Part shown: piece by piece, positions 1-7,946 of the stretch
How positions within the stretch are numbered: the stretch's first letter is position 1
Layout of the letters: each line of letters starts with the position of its first letter
NCBI GenBank assembly: GCA_019873735.1
Contig: JAIOAQ010000003.1
Coordinates: forward strand, 62,001-126,000
Length of the DNA stretch: 64,000 nt
DNA from: Chloroflexota bacterium
Lineage (GTDB): Bacteria; Chloroflexota; Anaerolineae; Anaerolineales; Villigracilaceae
Direction of reading: 5' to 3'
Translations under genes and position numbers: made by a program
The notes under the pieces: generated by a model
What the model saw: the letters and a program-made list of their open reading frames with translations, nothing else
What the model was told of the DNA's origin: nothing
The model's database searches: none

Positions 1-34
1 GTTTGAGAAAGTCGCGCCGGGAGAGTCCAGTCAT
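1..34 (-). CDS. N-terminus of a second sulfatase-superfamily protein (partial, cut by window edge)
   Basis: Only the first 11 codons are visible, read leftwards from the ATG at 34. They encode MTGLSRRDFLK, a twin-arginine (Tat) signal start. The DNA is identical over about 33 bp to the start of the sulfatase-like gene at 612-2116, so this is almost certainly a tandem paralogue. It begins 10 bp after the stop of the intervening membrane-protein gene, on the same strand, so the three form one likely operon. Function beyond family membership is inferred from the duplicated start only. Confidence 0.55.
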   Translation of the reverse strand, partial: MTGLSRRDFLK

Positions 35-44
35 GGAAGAAGCC

Positions 45-608
45 TTACAGGATATTGCGAATCAATACGACCAGTGCTGAAATCAGACTGGCCGGAATAA
101 AAAGATAGAGCAGCACAATGGCGCGGTCGGCAAGGGACTCGATGAGTTTCCGCAGAAAAGGCAATCGCCCGGCCAGGAACACCAGGAGGGCGGTTGCAAT
201 CAGCACCTGGGGCGTGCGCGTAGTCATCAAGTGCAAGGGCGGCTCTTCCTTGACCGGAAAACGGTACAGGACATAGGCCGTGTACGTCAGCAGGGAAGCC
301 AGCAAGGTGGCGCCCCGCGCGGTAAAGGTTTCAAGAAACCATTTGCGCGGCAGGACAAATGCCAGCAAAATTGGGAGCAGGACTGCCAGCACTGATTCGA
401 ACAGGTTGACGGTAAGCGCGTAGGCCAGGCTGGTAAAGATTTCCCCAAGATTGAGATAGAAAAGCCAACTGGGAAGTTTCCAGAAAAACCAAAGCATGGT
501 CCAGGTATAAATAAAAATTGCGCCGACAGCATAGACGGCAAGGATTTGCGGTAATTTGGGGAAGCGGCTTTTGATGGACACGGTTCTGCCTTTATAAAGG
601 GGACTCAA
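45..608 (-). CDS. Polytopic membrane protein of unknown function
   Basis: This protein of about 187 residues has five or six hydrophobic segments and short charged loops, so it should be an integral membrane protein. I do not recognise a family. The start is uncertain: a TTG at 608 lies three bases after the stop of the upstream sulfatase-like gene, and a GTG at 581 is an alternative; neither has a clear ribosome binding site, so translation is probably coupled. It sits between two sulfatase-superfamily genes with Tat signals, which suggests a role in the same envelope process, perhaps as a membrane partner. That role is inference. Confidence 0.6.
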   Translation of the reverse strand: MSPLYKGRTVSIKSRFPKLPQILAVYAVGAIFIYTWTMLWFFWKLPSWLFYLNLGEIFTSLAYALTVNLFESVLAVLLPILLAFVLPRKWFLETFTARGATLLASLLTYTAYVLYRFPVKEEPPLHLMTTRTPQVLIATALLVFLAGRLPFLRKLIESLADRAIVLLYLFIPASLISALVVLIRNIL

Positions 609-611
609 ATC

Positions 612-2116
612 TCAGGCGTAGCCTGCGTTGGCCTGTTGCAGGTGGCGGAGCAGTTCGTTCTGGAGGTCTTTGGCGAGTGCGGGCTGAGAGTCGATCAGGT
701 TGTTGAGTTCCTCAGGGTCGGTCTCGAGGTTGTAGAGTTCGAAGAAGTTGTAATCGGATGAAGTGTAGTAGGTGAGTTTGTAGGGGCCTTTGTACATGGC
801 AACCGAGACCTTGCGCAGGCGTTCGAAGGAGGAGTTGCTCTTGGCTTCGACCGAGAAGGTGACGCGCTGCGGGTCTGGGCTGCCGCCCAGGGTGGGGAGG
901 GGGCTTCCTTCGGCCCAGTCGGGGATGGGGTTGCCGGTGAGTGCGGCGAGGGTAGGCAGCAGGTCAATGCTGTTTGTGGGGGTGTGGACGTCCACCCGCT
1001 GGCGCTGGCCTGGGGCCGAGATGAGCAGGGGGATGTGTACCAGCGGCTCAAAGAGCAGAGGCGTGATATGCCGTAATGTCCCGCGCTCAAAACATTCGCC
1101 GTGGTCGGCGGTGACGATGAGGTAGGAGGTATCGAGCAGGCCGGTGTTTTGCAGGGCGTCGAGCAGGAGGCCGAAGTAGTGGTCGGCGCTGGCGATGTAC
1201 TCGTCGTAGAGTTTTCTGCGGTTGGCGACTTTCTGAGGGGGGTTCTTGCCGCCGAGCGGGTGGCGGGGCTTTTCGATGGGGGAGAAGTTGTCGTTTTTGA
1301 AACGGTCGAAGAAGTCGCGGTGAGGGCGGTAGGGTTCGTGGACAGACCAGAGGTGGCAGTAGGCAATGAAGGGTGTGGGGAGTGCGGGGAGGGTCTGGGC
1401 GAGGCCCTGGAAGAGGTGGTCGAGGCGGAAGGCGATGGGGAGCAGGCCTGTGGCGGGCAGGCCGAGAGGGTAGTCGTTGGCCTGCTGCTGGAGGTGGGCG
1501 AGGCTGCGCTGGTAGGCGAGGCGTTCAGAGAGGCCGAGCAGGAGGGATGCGGGCGGGTCGTCGTCCTGGAAGAGGAAGTCGTCGGTGGAGCGGTAGGCGG
1601 CGTTGAGGTCGTTTGGGAGGGCTTTGCCGATGACCTGGGAGAAGGCGGCGAAGGAATCTGGTGGTAGGATGGTATCGAGGTCTTGGTTGAACTGGTTGAA
1701 GATGTGGTTGGCCCACAGGTTTTGGGAGAAGGCGAAGCGGTGGTAGGCTGAGGAGGTGGTGTGGAAGAGGTTGTGTGGGGTGAGGGAGCGTTTCATCAGG
1801 CCGGCCATGTTGATGGCGCGGTGAGTCCAGGGGTAGAGGCCTGTGAGCAGGGAGGCGGTGCCTGGGACGGTGAAGTTGCCTGCGGAGTGGTGGTTGTGGA
1901 AGACGGTGGCGCGTTGGGCGAAGCGTTGGAGGTTGGGGGTGGTGGGGCGCGGGTAGCCATAGAGGGAGAGGTTGCGCGCGCTCATGGCGTCGAAGAGGAT
2001 GAGGATGACGTTTGGCCTGGGCGGCTGGAGCAGGCCTGGGGTCAGGTGCGAAGCGGCCAGGGCGGCGGGCAGGATGGCAGAGAGTTTGAGAAAGTCGCGC
2101 CGGGAGAGTCCAGTCA
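612..2116 (-). CDS. Tat-exported sulfatase/alkaline-phosphatase superfamily hydrolase or transferase
   Basis: About 501 residues. The N-terminus carries a Tat signal (SRRDFLKL) followed by a hydrophobic stretch. The family core is clear: NVILILFDAM with the first metal-binding Asp, a nucleophile loop FTVPGTASLLTG, and a distal metal site TADHGE. The nucleophile position is Thr, not the Cys or Ser that becomes formylglycine in true sulfatases, and the following Arg is absent. Thr nucleophiles occur in phospho-transfer branches of the superfamily, so sulfate-ester hydrolysis is unlikely. I chose the ATG at 2116 because the duplicated gene at position 34 starts at the equivalent Met; an ATG at 2132 would add five residues. 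Substrate unknown. Confidence 0.8.
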
Positions 2117-2229
2117 TGAAAGGTCCAGTCATAAGGGTCTCTACGCGTGCAACAGCAATGGTTGCAGAGCGGAGTCTATCATAAAAAGACGCGCTGTTTC
2201 TGGAAGCGTTGCGCTCAAGATTTCAGGCG

Positions 2230-4071
2230 CTATTCAACAGTGACGCTTTTGGCCAGATTGCGGGGCTGATCCACGTCTAAGCCGCGCAGGGTGGCAATGT
2301 GGTAAGCCAGCATTTGCAGCGGCAGCACGGTCACCACCGGGCTGAGCATCCAGGGAGTGGGAGGCACCCAGAGTACATGGTCGGCCATCTCGGCAATCAG
2401 GTCGTCGCCGTCTGTGGCTACGGCAATGACCCGGCCATTGCGCGCCTTGGCCTGCTGAATCTGGCTGATCATTTTCTCGTGCCAGGGGTCTTGCGGGGCC
2501 AGGCAGACAACCGGCATGTGTTCGTCAATCAAGGCAATCGGGCCGTGTTTCATCTCGCCGGCGGGGTAGCCTTCAGCGTGGATATAGGAAATCTCTTTCA
2601 GTTTCAGGGCGCCCTCGTAGGCGATGGGCATGTTGATGCCGCGCCCCAGGTAGAGGCAGTCGCGAATGTCTTTCAGGGCCTGGGCTACTTTCTCTACTTC
2701 AGGTTCCCGCTCCAGCGTGCGGCCGGCCAGGTCAGGTACCAGCCGCAGGTCGGCTACCAGGGCGCGGCGTGTCTTTTCGTCCAGCGAGCCGCGTAGATCG
2801 GCCAGCAGGATGGCGAGCATATATTGGTCCACCAGCGGGGCGGTGAAGGCTTTGGTGGAGGCCACGCCAATTTCAGGGCCGGTTTGCATGGAGATATAGC
2901 CATCTGCAATGCGCATCGCCTGAGAGCCGATGGCGTTGACGATGCTCCAAATGATGGCTCCTTTGCGCCGCCCCTCTTCCATGGCGGCCAGCGTGTCGGC
3001 GGTTTCTCCCGATTGGCTGATGGCCAGCACGACCGTGTTTTCGTCAATGATGGGGTCGCTGTAGCGAAATTCGGAACCGATCTGCACATCGCAAGGGATG
3101 CGGGCAATGCGTTCAATCAGAATTTTGCCCACCATGCCGGCGTAGGCGGCCGTGCCGCAGGCCGTGATGACGATTTTTGAGATGCGCCGGGCCAGTTCGG
3201 GCGTCAGGTTAAGTTCGGGCAGGCGGATGCGTCCGCTTTCGAAATCCACCCGTCCGGCCAATGTGTCGGTCAGGGCGCGCACTTGTTCGTGGATTTCTTT
3301 CTGCATGAAGTGGCGGTATTCGCCCTTTTCGGCCGCGACCGGGTCCCAGGACAGAGTCTGGGGCTGATATGCAAGCGGTTCTCCCTCCAGACTTTCGAGT
3401 TGCATCCCTTCCCGTGTCAGGATAGCCACCTGACGCGATTCCAGGAAGACGACTCTGCGGGTGTGTTCGAGGATGGCCGGGATGTCAGAAGCGGCAAACA
3501 TTTCGCCTTCGCCAAAGCCGACCACCACGCCGCCGGCATTGCCCAGGCGCGCGGCAACGATTTTGTCCGGTTCGCGGGCCGACATCAAGACGACCACGTT
3601 GGCGCCGCGCATGTGCTGAAAAGCGCGCCGCGCGGCGGCCGTCAGGTCCAGCCCGGCGGCTAGGTAGTGTTCCACCAGGTGGACGATGACTTCGGTATCT
3701 GTTTCCGAGTTAAAGGTCACGCCCTCGGCGCTGAGTTCATCGCGCAGTTCCAGGAAGTTTTCGACAATGCCGTTGTGGACCACAACCACTTCGCCGGTGC
3801 TGCCCAGATGAGGGTGGGCGTTGCGAGCCGAAGGCGCGCCGTGCGTTGCCCAGCGCGTATGACCGATGCCCACGCTGCCGTTTAGCGGCGATTGAGACAC
3901 CAGTTCATTGAGGCGGGATAGTTTTCCGGCATCGCGCCGGACCTCGATTTTACCATCTTGCAGGACCGCAATCCCGGCCGAATCGTAACCGCGATATTCC
4001 AGCCGCTTCAGGCCGTTTAAGATAATTGGCGTTGCCTGACGCGGGCCGATATAACCGACAATTCCACACAT
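2230..4071 (-). CDS. glmS: Glutamine--fructose-6-phosphate aminotransferase (isomerizing)
   Basis: GlmS makes glucosamine-6-phosphate from fructose-6-phosphate and glutamine, the first step to UDP-GlcNAc. The 613-residue length fits the family. The N-terminal glutaminase domain begins MCGIVGYIG, and the Cys directly after Met is the catalytic nucleophile. RLEYRGYDSAG and HTRWATHG are typical. Two SIS sugar-isomerase domains follow (ITACGTAAYAG, SQSGETADT), and the C-terminus ends KSVTVE as expected. An upstream in-frame start at 4104 would bury the catalytic Cys, so the ATG at 4071 is used; it has a strong GGAGGAA ribosome binding site. The gene is cytoplasmic and stands alone after a long leader. 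Confidence 0.97.
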   Translation of the reverse strand: MCGIVGYIGPRQATPIILNGLKRLEYRGYDSAGIAVLQDGKIEVRRDAGKLSRLNELVSQSPLNGSVGIGHTRWATHGAPSARNAHPHLGSTGEVVVVHNGIVENFLELRDELSAEGVTFNSETDTEVIVHLVEHYLAAGLDLTAAARRAFQHMRGANVVVLMSAREPDKIVAARLGNAGGVVVGFGEGEMFAASDIPAILEHTRRVVFLESRQVAILTREGMQLESLEGEPLAYQPQTLSWDPVAAEKGEYRHFMQKEIHEQVRALTDTLAGRVDFESGRIRLPELNLTPELARRISKIVITACGTAAYAGMVGKILIERIARIPCDVQIGSEFRYSDPIIDENTVVLAISQSGETADTLAAMEEGRRKGAIIWSIVNAIGSQAMRIADGYISMQTGPEIGVASTKAFTAPLVDQYMLAILLADLRGSLDEKTRRALVADLRLVPDLAGRTLEREPEVEKVAQALKDIRDCLYLGRGINMPIAYEGALKLKEISYIHAEGYPAGEMKHGPIALIDEHMPVVCLAPQDPWHEKMISQIQQAKARNGRVIAVATDGDDLIAEMADHVLWVPPTPWMLSPVVTVLPLQMLAYHIATLRGLDVDQPRNLAKSVTVE

Positions 4072-4582
4072 TGGATTCCTCCAGTTTTGTTGATTGATGG
4101 GCAAAGGATAGAGAAGGGCACATGACCGGCAGGTCTTTTCAAAGCATGGGCCTGCTTGCTGTACCGCCAGAGTTTGCCTGCCGGGCGGGCGGCAGGCCGA
4201 CGGTACAATTTCTCTGCCTGCTTTCTCTTCCTTGCTGATTTGGTACGGCCACTTCCTGGCTTTTTGTCCGGCCGGTTGCCCGGTGGCTTTGTTGCAGGAT
4301 TCTGTTCTGGAGGGAAAGGAGTCGGGGTGTGGCTTCCCCGGAGGGCATCCGCTGATCTTTCGATTTTCTTCCGGCCCATCGGGCCGAAATTGGCTCTGCC
4401 GCGAGGCAGAGAACCCTCGTCCTCGTCAACTGATCTTCTGATAGGCTGGCAGGCCAAAAAATGCCCGGACGACGTTCAATGCATCTCTATCAGACTCGAT
4501 ACAGTCCATGCGCTGTCTTTCCCTGAAATAAGGTGGGGGCTGTTTCTCTCTCCTTTTTGTGATGTGGCGGGATTATACTGCA
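4072..4582 (-). other. Long glmS upstream region with a possible decayed or frameshifted gene (4139-4509)
   Basis: No firm gene. On the minus strand an ATG at 4509 opens a 27-codon frame (MDCIESDRDALNVVRAFFGL...) that ends at a TGA at 4426-4428. After a +1 shift another frame continues for over 100 codons as a Lys/Arg/Pro-rich, disordered-looking tail (SVDEDEGSLPRG..., KKPGSGRTKSARKRKQ) that runs into the glmS start. This could be a frameshifted remnant, or simply a leader of about 490 nt for glmS. A GC-rich palindrome lies at about 4168-4207. I see none of the conserved core of a glmS ribozyme, but I could not fold the region. Confidence 0.3.
4572..4577 (-). promoter_or_regulatory. Candidate -10 box for the glmS leader
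   Basis: The minus strand reads TATAAT, a perfect sigma-70-type -10 element, directly downstream of the terminator hairpin of the TadG-like gene. The -35 region would lie inside the hairpin and is weak (CGGTCA). It would start a transcript of about 490 nt before glmS. Confidence 0.45.
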
Positions 4583-4620
4583 AAAACAGCCGAACTGACC
4601 GATGTCGGTTCGGCTGTTTA
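4583..4620 (-). terminator. Rho-independent terminator after the TadG-like gene
   Basis: On the minus strand a 14-bp stem (AAACAGCCGAACCGAC pairing with GTCAGTTCGGCTGTTT) is followed by a short T-run. It ends the pilin-like operon that runs from 9921 down to 4798. Confidence 0.75.
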
Positions 4621-4674
4621 GGGCAATCGCATTTAAGCAGGCTCACTCCCTTGCCACAGGTGGACACAGATTTC

Positions 4675-4784
4675 GAAATTGCCCACTCTTAACCCTTCCC
4701 GCAGGTTTGAATGGCGCCGGCAATCAAGGAGATGGCTTCTGGTTTGGACCTTGCGCCAAAACCTGCGGGAGGGTGGGTAGTTAC
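4675..4784 (+). repeat. Copy A of the dispersed 122-bp palindromic element
   Basis: Begins GAAATTGCCCACTCTTAACC and ends AACCTGCGGGAGGGTGGGTA then GTTAC. The inner CCC(G/T)CAGGTT and AACCTGCGGGAGGG arms pair with each other. At about 110 bp it is slightly shorter than the 122-bp copies B, C and E. It lies between the TadG-like gene and its terminator. Confidence 0.8.
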
Positions 4785-4797
4785 AACCAGACGACCT

Positions 4798-6039
4798 TTA
4801 CTGAGTCAGTTCGATGGAAGCCGGAATGGGCGCTTGCCAGTTGTCGGCTGCATCGTAGTGAATCAAGGTGTCGCTCGTGCCGCTCAGATCTACGGTATAG
4901 CCGATGATTTGGCTGTTCATGCCGGTGACGCCGCCGGTGCCTTTGACGGTAATATCCGCTGCCGGCGCCAGAAATGTCCCGGTGAACGAGGAGTCTGAAT
5001 TGCCGTTGATGAGGATGGTGCCGTGGTTGGTGATGGGCATGTAAAGCAGCAACCCCTTGTACTCGCCGCTATCGGGAGCATCCAGGACAAGGGTCGCGCC
5101 GCCGTTCCAGGTCACGTCGCCGTTCAACATAACGATGACTACATTATGCCCGATCAGGGTGTCGCCGGCATTCATCTTGAATTCACCATTGACGCAGAAG
5201 ATGCCGCCGCTCTGCAGGGTGGTCACGCCGCTGGGGGGGAAGGAGCCGTTGTAGTATCCGCCGGAGAGCGTGCTGCCGCTCTTGGTGGCTGTGCCGGAAC
5301 ACATTTTGGCCGGGTCGGGCAGGGCATAGGGCGGCGGGTAAGGGAAGGGCGCTGCGCCGGTATTGATGGTGGCATTAACCGCACCGGGTTTGTATTGCAC
5401 GCAGCCGACCGACGTCAGGCCGCCGGTGGGAATGGTCAGCGCCGCGGAACTGCTATTGTTGAAGAAGGCCGCGCCTTCTGCACACGGACAGTCGGAGTTG
5501 ACGAACAGCCCGCTGCCGGTGATCAGCGTGTTGGCATTGCCCTGATAGACGACAGCCTTACATTCATGCGGGGCCAGACCGACAACGGCGTTGCCATAGA
5601 ACATTTCTTCAATTTTTTGTTCTCTGGCGCGCGCAACAGCCTGCACCCGGTTGGTGACCTGATCAATGCCGATGATGGGCGCGAAATAGGTTCTTAAATG
5701 TGAGATGATGGTTACTTGAATGTACTCGGCGTTGCCGGCGTAGGGTCCCTCTGTTGGCGGGGTGACAATGGTAACAATGTTGTTGACGCCGTCATTGTTG
5801 TAACCGTTCTCGGCAGCGCGCTGGAAGCCGGCATTCTGCCAGTTGGCCGAATCGCCGCGCGCTTTTTTGAGGGCGGCGGCTAGGGCCGCCGTATCGGCAG
5901 CGTTTTGGGCATGGCGGCGGTCTGCAAAGGCGCGGCCACCGTCAATGGCCAGCGCTGTCAGCCCAATCAGGGCGACAATGCCAAAGACGATGATGATCAA
6001 CGCCTGCCCGCGTTCATACCTGCAGTGCTTTGTTTTCAT
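4798..6039 (-). CDS. TadG-like pilus-associated protein
   Basis: 413 residues. The N-terminus has the TadE/G prepilin-like signature ERGQALIIIVFG, followed by one long hydrophobic helix and the segment DRRHAQNAADTAALAAAL, typical of putative Flp pilus-assembly TadG-like proteins. The remaining 300 residues look like a secreted beta-rich domain with several Cys and many Gly/Asn (for example FLAPAADITVKGTGG). The ATG at 6039 has an AGGAG site eight bases upstream. It is the last gene of the pilin-like cluster and is paralogous to 6235-7467. It likely sits anchored in the membrane with the C-terminal domain outside. Confidence 0.8.
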   Translation of the reverse strand: MKTKHCRYERGQALIIIVFGIVALIGLTALAIDGGRAFADRRHAQNAADTAALAAALKKARGDSANWQNAGFQRAAENGYNNDGVNNIVTIVTPPTEGPYAGNAEYIQVTIISHLRTYFAPIIGIDQVTNRVQAVARAREQKIEEMFYGNAVVGLAPHECKAVVYQGNANTLITGSGLFVNSDCPCAEGAAFFNNSSSAALTIPTGGLTSVGCVQYKPGAVNATINTGAAPFPYPPPYALPDPAKMCSGTATKSGSTLSGGYYNGSFPPSGVTTLQSGGIFCVNGEFKMNAGDTLIGHNVVIVMLNGDVTWNGGATLVLDAPDSGEYKGLLLYMPITNHGTILINGNSDSSFTGTFLAPAADITVKGTGGVTGMNSQIIGYTVDLSGTSDTLIHYDAADNWQAPIPASIELTQ

Positions 6040-6095
6040 AAATCACGCTCCTTTTGACCCGGCCCACGCCGCCGATAAGTTTTTTGGCCCCACCG

Positions 6096-6217
6096 TTTAT
6101 AACGGGAAAATCTTTTTGAACACAAAGGTAACGAAGGAAAATTGCCCGTAGGATTTATGCCTTTTCGTCCTTTTGTGTACTTCGTGTCCTTTGTGTTTAG
6201 GCTCTTTCCCGTTAACT
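6096..6217. repeat. Imperfect palindromic repeat with CTTTGTGT/ACACAAAG arms
   Basis: A segment of about 120 bp between the two TadG-like genes has inverted ends: TATAACGGGAAAATC, then GAACACAAAGGTAACGAAGG on the left; CTTCGTGTCCTTTGTGTT then CTCTTTCCCGTTAACTA on the right. The right half is the mirror of the left with a few mismatches, so the transcript would fold into one long hairpin. It is a different family from the 122-bp element. No coding capacity. Confidence 0.7.
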
Positions 6218-6234
6218 ACAGAGAAGCCGTTTTT

Positions 6235-7467
6235 TTATTCTACCAGTTCAACGGCGGGCGGTTGAGGTCTCTTATAATTGTCGTCCGCTGAATAGCGAAT
6301 CCGCACCTGGCCGGTACCGTTGGACGTAACCCGGTAGCCGATCAGTTGCGTGCGGTCTTCAAACACATCCGAGTTGCCGCGGTCGTCAATGCAGGCCGAT
6401 GGCATGAAGATTGTGCCAATGTTGGAGGCGCTTCCGTTGCCGCGAAATTCAACATTCTGCGTGCAGGGGGTGGGCGTGATATCCGAGAACATCAAAACGC
6501 CTGCATAGGGTCCGCTGGTGGGTGCCGAAGCGGCAAAGTAGCCGTGACCGTTGAATTTCATCGTAAAAGACTGATCCAGAATGTAAAAGGTCACGTCGGT
6601 GCCGATGATTCCGCCGTGGATGTTGCCGCCGGCATTTTCGATACAATACAGGCCGGGGGCGTAGGTATCCTCGAAGTGATCCACGCGGCTGCCGCGGCCC
6701 TCTTTGCCGACTTGCTCGTGCAGTTTGCCATCTGCGCCGCGGTAGGCCCTTCCGTCACAGGGCGGAATGGGCGGGAGCAGGGGGCGGATGTCATCCGGAT
6801 ACTTGTATTGGGATGCGCCGGTCTGCTGGGGACTGCAGCGGAAGTAATACGGCGTGCCTACGGTTGTGACGCAATGGCCATCCGGGAACTGGACATTGTC
6901 CTTGTTGTTTTTGGCGCGGGCATCTTTGTTGGCAAAAAGCCCGCCGCCGTAGATGTACCAGTCCGAGGTGCCCCAGGCATCGAAACTGAAGCCGCTAGGA
7001 TCCAGGCCTACCACGGCGTTGCCGTTGAACAATGCGCCTATTTCTGGCGGTTTGGCGCGCGCTACGGCCTGCACAACATTGGTTGTCTGTTGAATGCCGA
7101 TCACGCGGGCAAAACTGGTGTCGATGTGAGAGGTGACAATGACCTGTACGTACTCGTTTCTCTTGGGATGAGTGGCGTAAGGCCCGCTGACAGGCGGACT
7201 GTACACCTCGACCGTGCTGGTAACACCGTCATTGGGATAACCGTTGCCGGCAGCGGTGGCCAGTGCCCTGGCCTGCCATTGCGAGTCGCCGCGTACTTTG
7301 GCCAGCGCCGCAGCCAGCGCCGCGCTATCCGCGGCGTTTTGCGCCTGCCTTCGGTCGGCATAGGTCGCGCCGCCGTCCACAGCCAGGGCGGTCAATCCGA
7401 CCATGGCGATGATGCCAAACACAATCAAAATGAGTGCCTGGCCGCGTTCTGATGGATGATGTTTCAT
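6235..7467 (-). CDS. TadG-like pilus-associated protein (paralogue)
   Basis: 410 residues with the same plan as its downstream neighbour: ERGQALILIVFG, a transmembrane helix, then DRRQAQNAADSAALAAAL, followed by a long exported domain. Both proteins share conserved later blocks such as NAVVGL and the VQAVARA segment before it, so they arose by duplication, but their C-terminal domains have diverged. I prefer the ATG at 7467 over the one at 7476, because the AGGAG site touches the latter and is nine bases from the former. Confidence 0.8.
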   Translation of the reverse strand: MKHHPSERGQALILIVFGIIAMVGLTALAVDGGATYADRRQAQNAADSAALAAALAKVRGDSQWQARALATAAGNGYPNDGVTSTVEVYSPPVSGPYATHPKRNEYVQVIVTSHIDTSFARVIGIQQTTNVVQAVARAKPPEIGALFNGNAVVGLDPSGFSFDAWGTSDWYIYGGGLFANKDARAKNNKDNVQFPDGHCVTTVGTPYYFRCSPQQTGASQYKYPDDIRPLLPPIPPCDGRAYRGADGKLHEQVGKEGRGSRVDHFEDTYAPGLYCIENAGGNIHGGIIGTDVTFYILDQSFTMKFNGHGYFAASAPTSGPYAGVLMFSDITPTPCTQNVEFRGNGSASNIGTIFMPSACIDDRGNSDVFEDRTQLIGYRVTSNGTGQVRIRYSADDNYKRPQPPAVELVE

Positions 7468-7507
7468 AATGTGCATCTCCTAAAAAAATATGATGGGCAA
7501 ATAAATA

Positions 7508-7930
7508 TTATGGGCAAGTCGGCTGCAAAATGGTATCGGTGACGCTAGCGCGAATTGGGATGGTGTTTCGGCCGAGAATTGCTGAAATAAAAGGCATGCT
7601 AATCGGGTAACTGTACACGACGGTTACCTGAATCCCGCCGCCTTCGCAGGGTTGGCCGATAATCTGGGGTGTGACCTGGACCGTGCTTGTGTCGCTCAGG
7701 TCAACCGGCCGATTCGAGGCGTTGCGGACGCGGGCAATGATCCCGGCAGTATCTGACGGTGACATTGAGCCGTACAAGGCGCCCTCTTGAGCAGCATCGC
7801 GCAGGGCAATAAATGAGAAAAAGGCCATGCCAAAATCCACTGCTCCGGCCAACAGGAGCAGAATCAGAGTCAGGCTGATGGCAAATTCCACCAGGCTTTG
7901 TCCACGTTCTTGAGTCGGTATGCGTCTCAT
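7508..7930 (-). CDS. TadE-like pseudopilin
   Basis: About 140 residues. ERGQSLVEFAISLTLILLLL gives the TadE motif with the conserved Glu five residues into the hydrophobic segment, then a short periplasm-side domain (ALRDAAQEGALYGS is typical of TadE). The processing site would be recognised by the prepilin peptidase encoded upstream at 9133-9921. The ATG at 7930 has GGGAG five bases upstream; a GTG at 7936 is less likely. Confidence 0.85.
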   Translation of the reverse strand: MRRIPTQERGQSLVEFAISLTLILLLLAGAVDFGMAFFSFIALRDAAQEGALYGSMSPSDTAGIIARVRNASNRPVDLSDTSTVQVTPQIIGQPCEGGGIQVTVVYSYPISMPFISAILGRNTIPIRASVTDTILQPTCP

Positions 7931-7946
7931 GGCCACTCCCTTTTGA

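Noticed and set aside
4072-4582. glmS ribozyme
   Set aside because: I could not find the conserved core next to the glmS start, and this class is mainly known from Firmicutes. A covariance-model search would decide.
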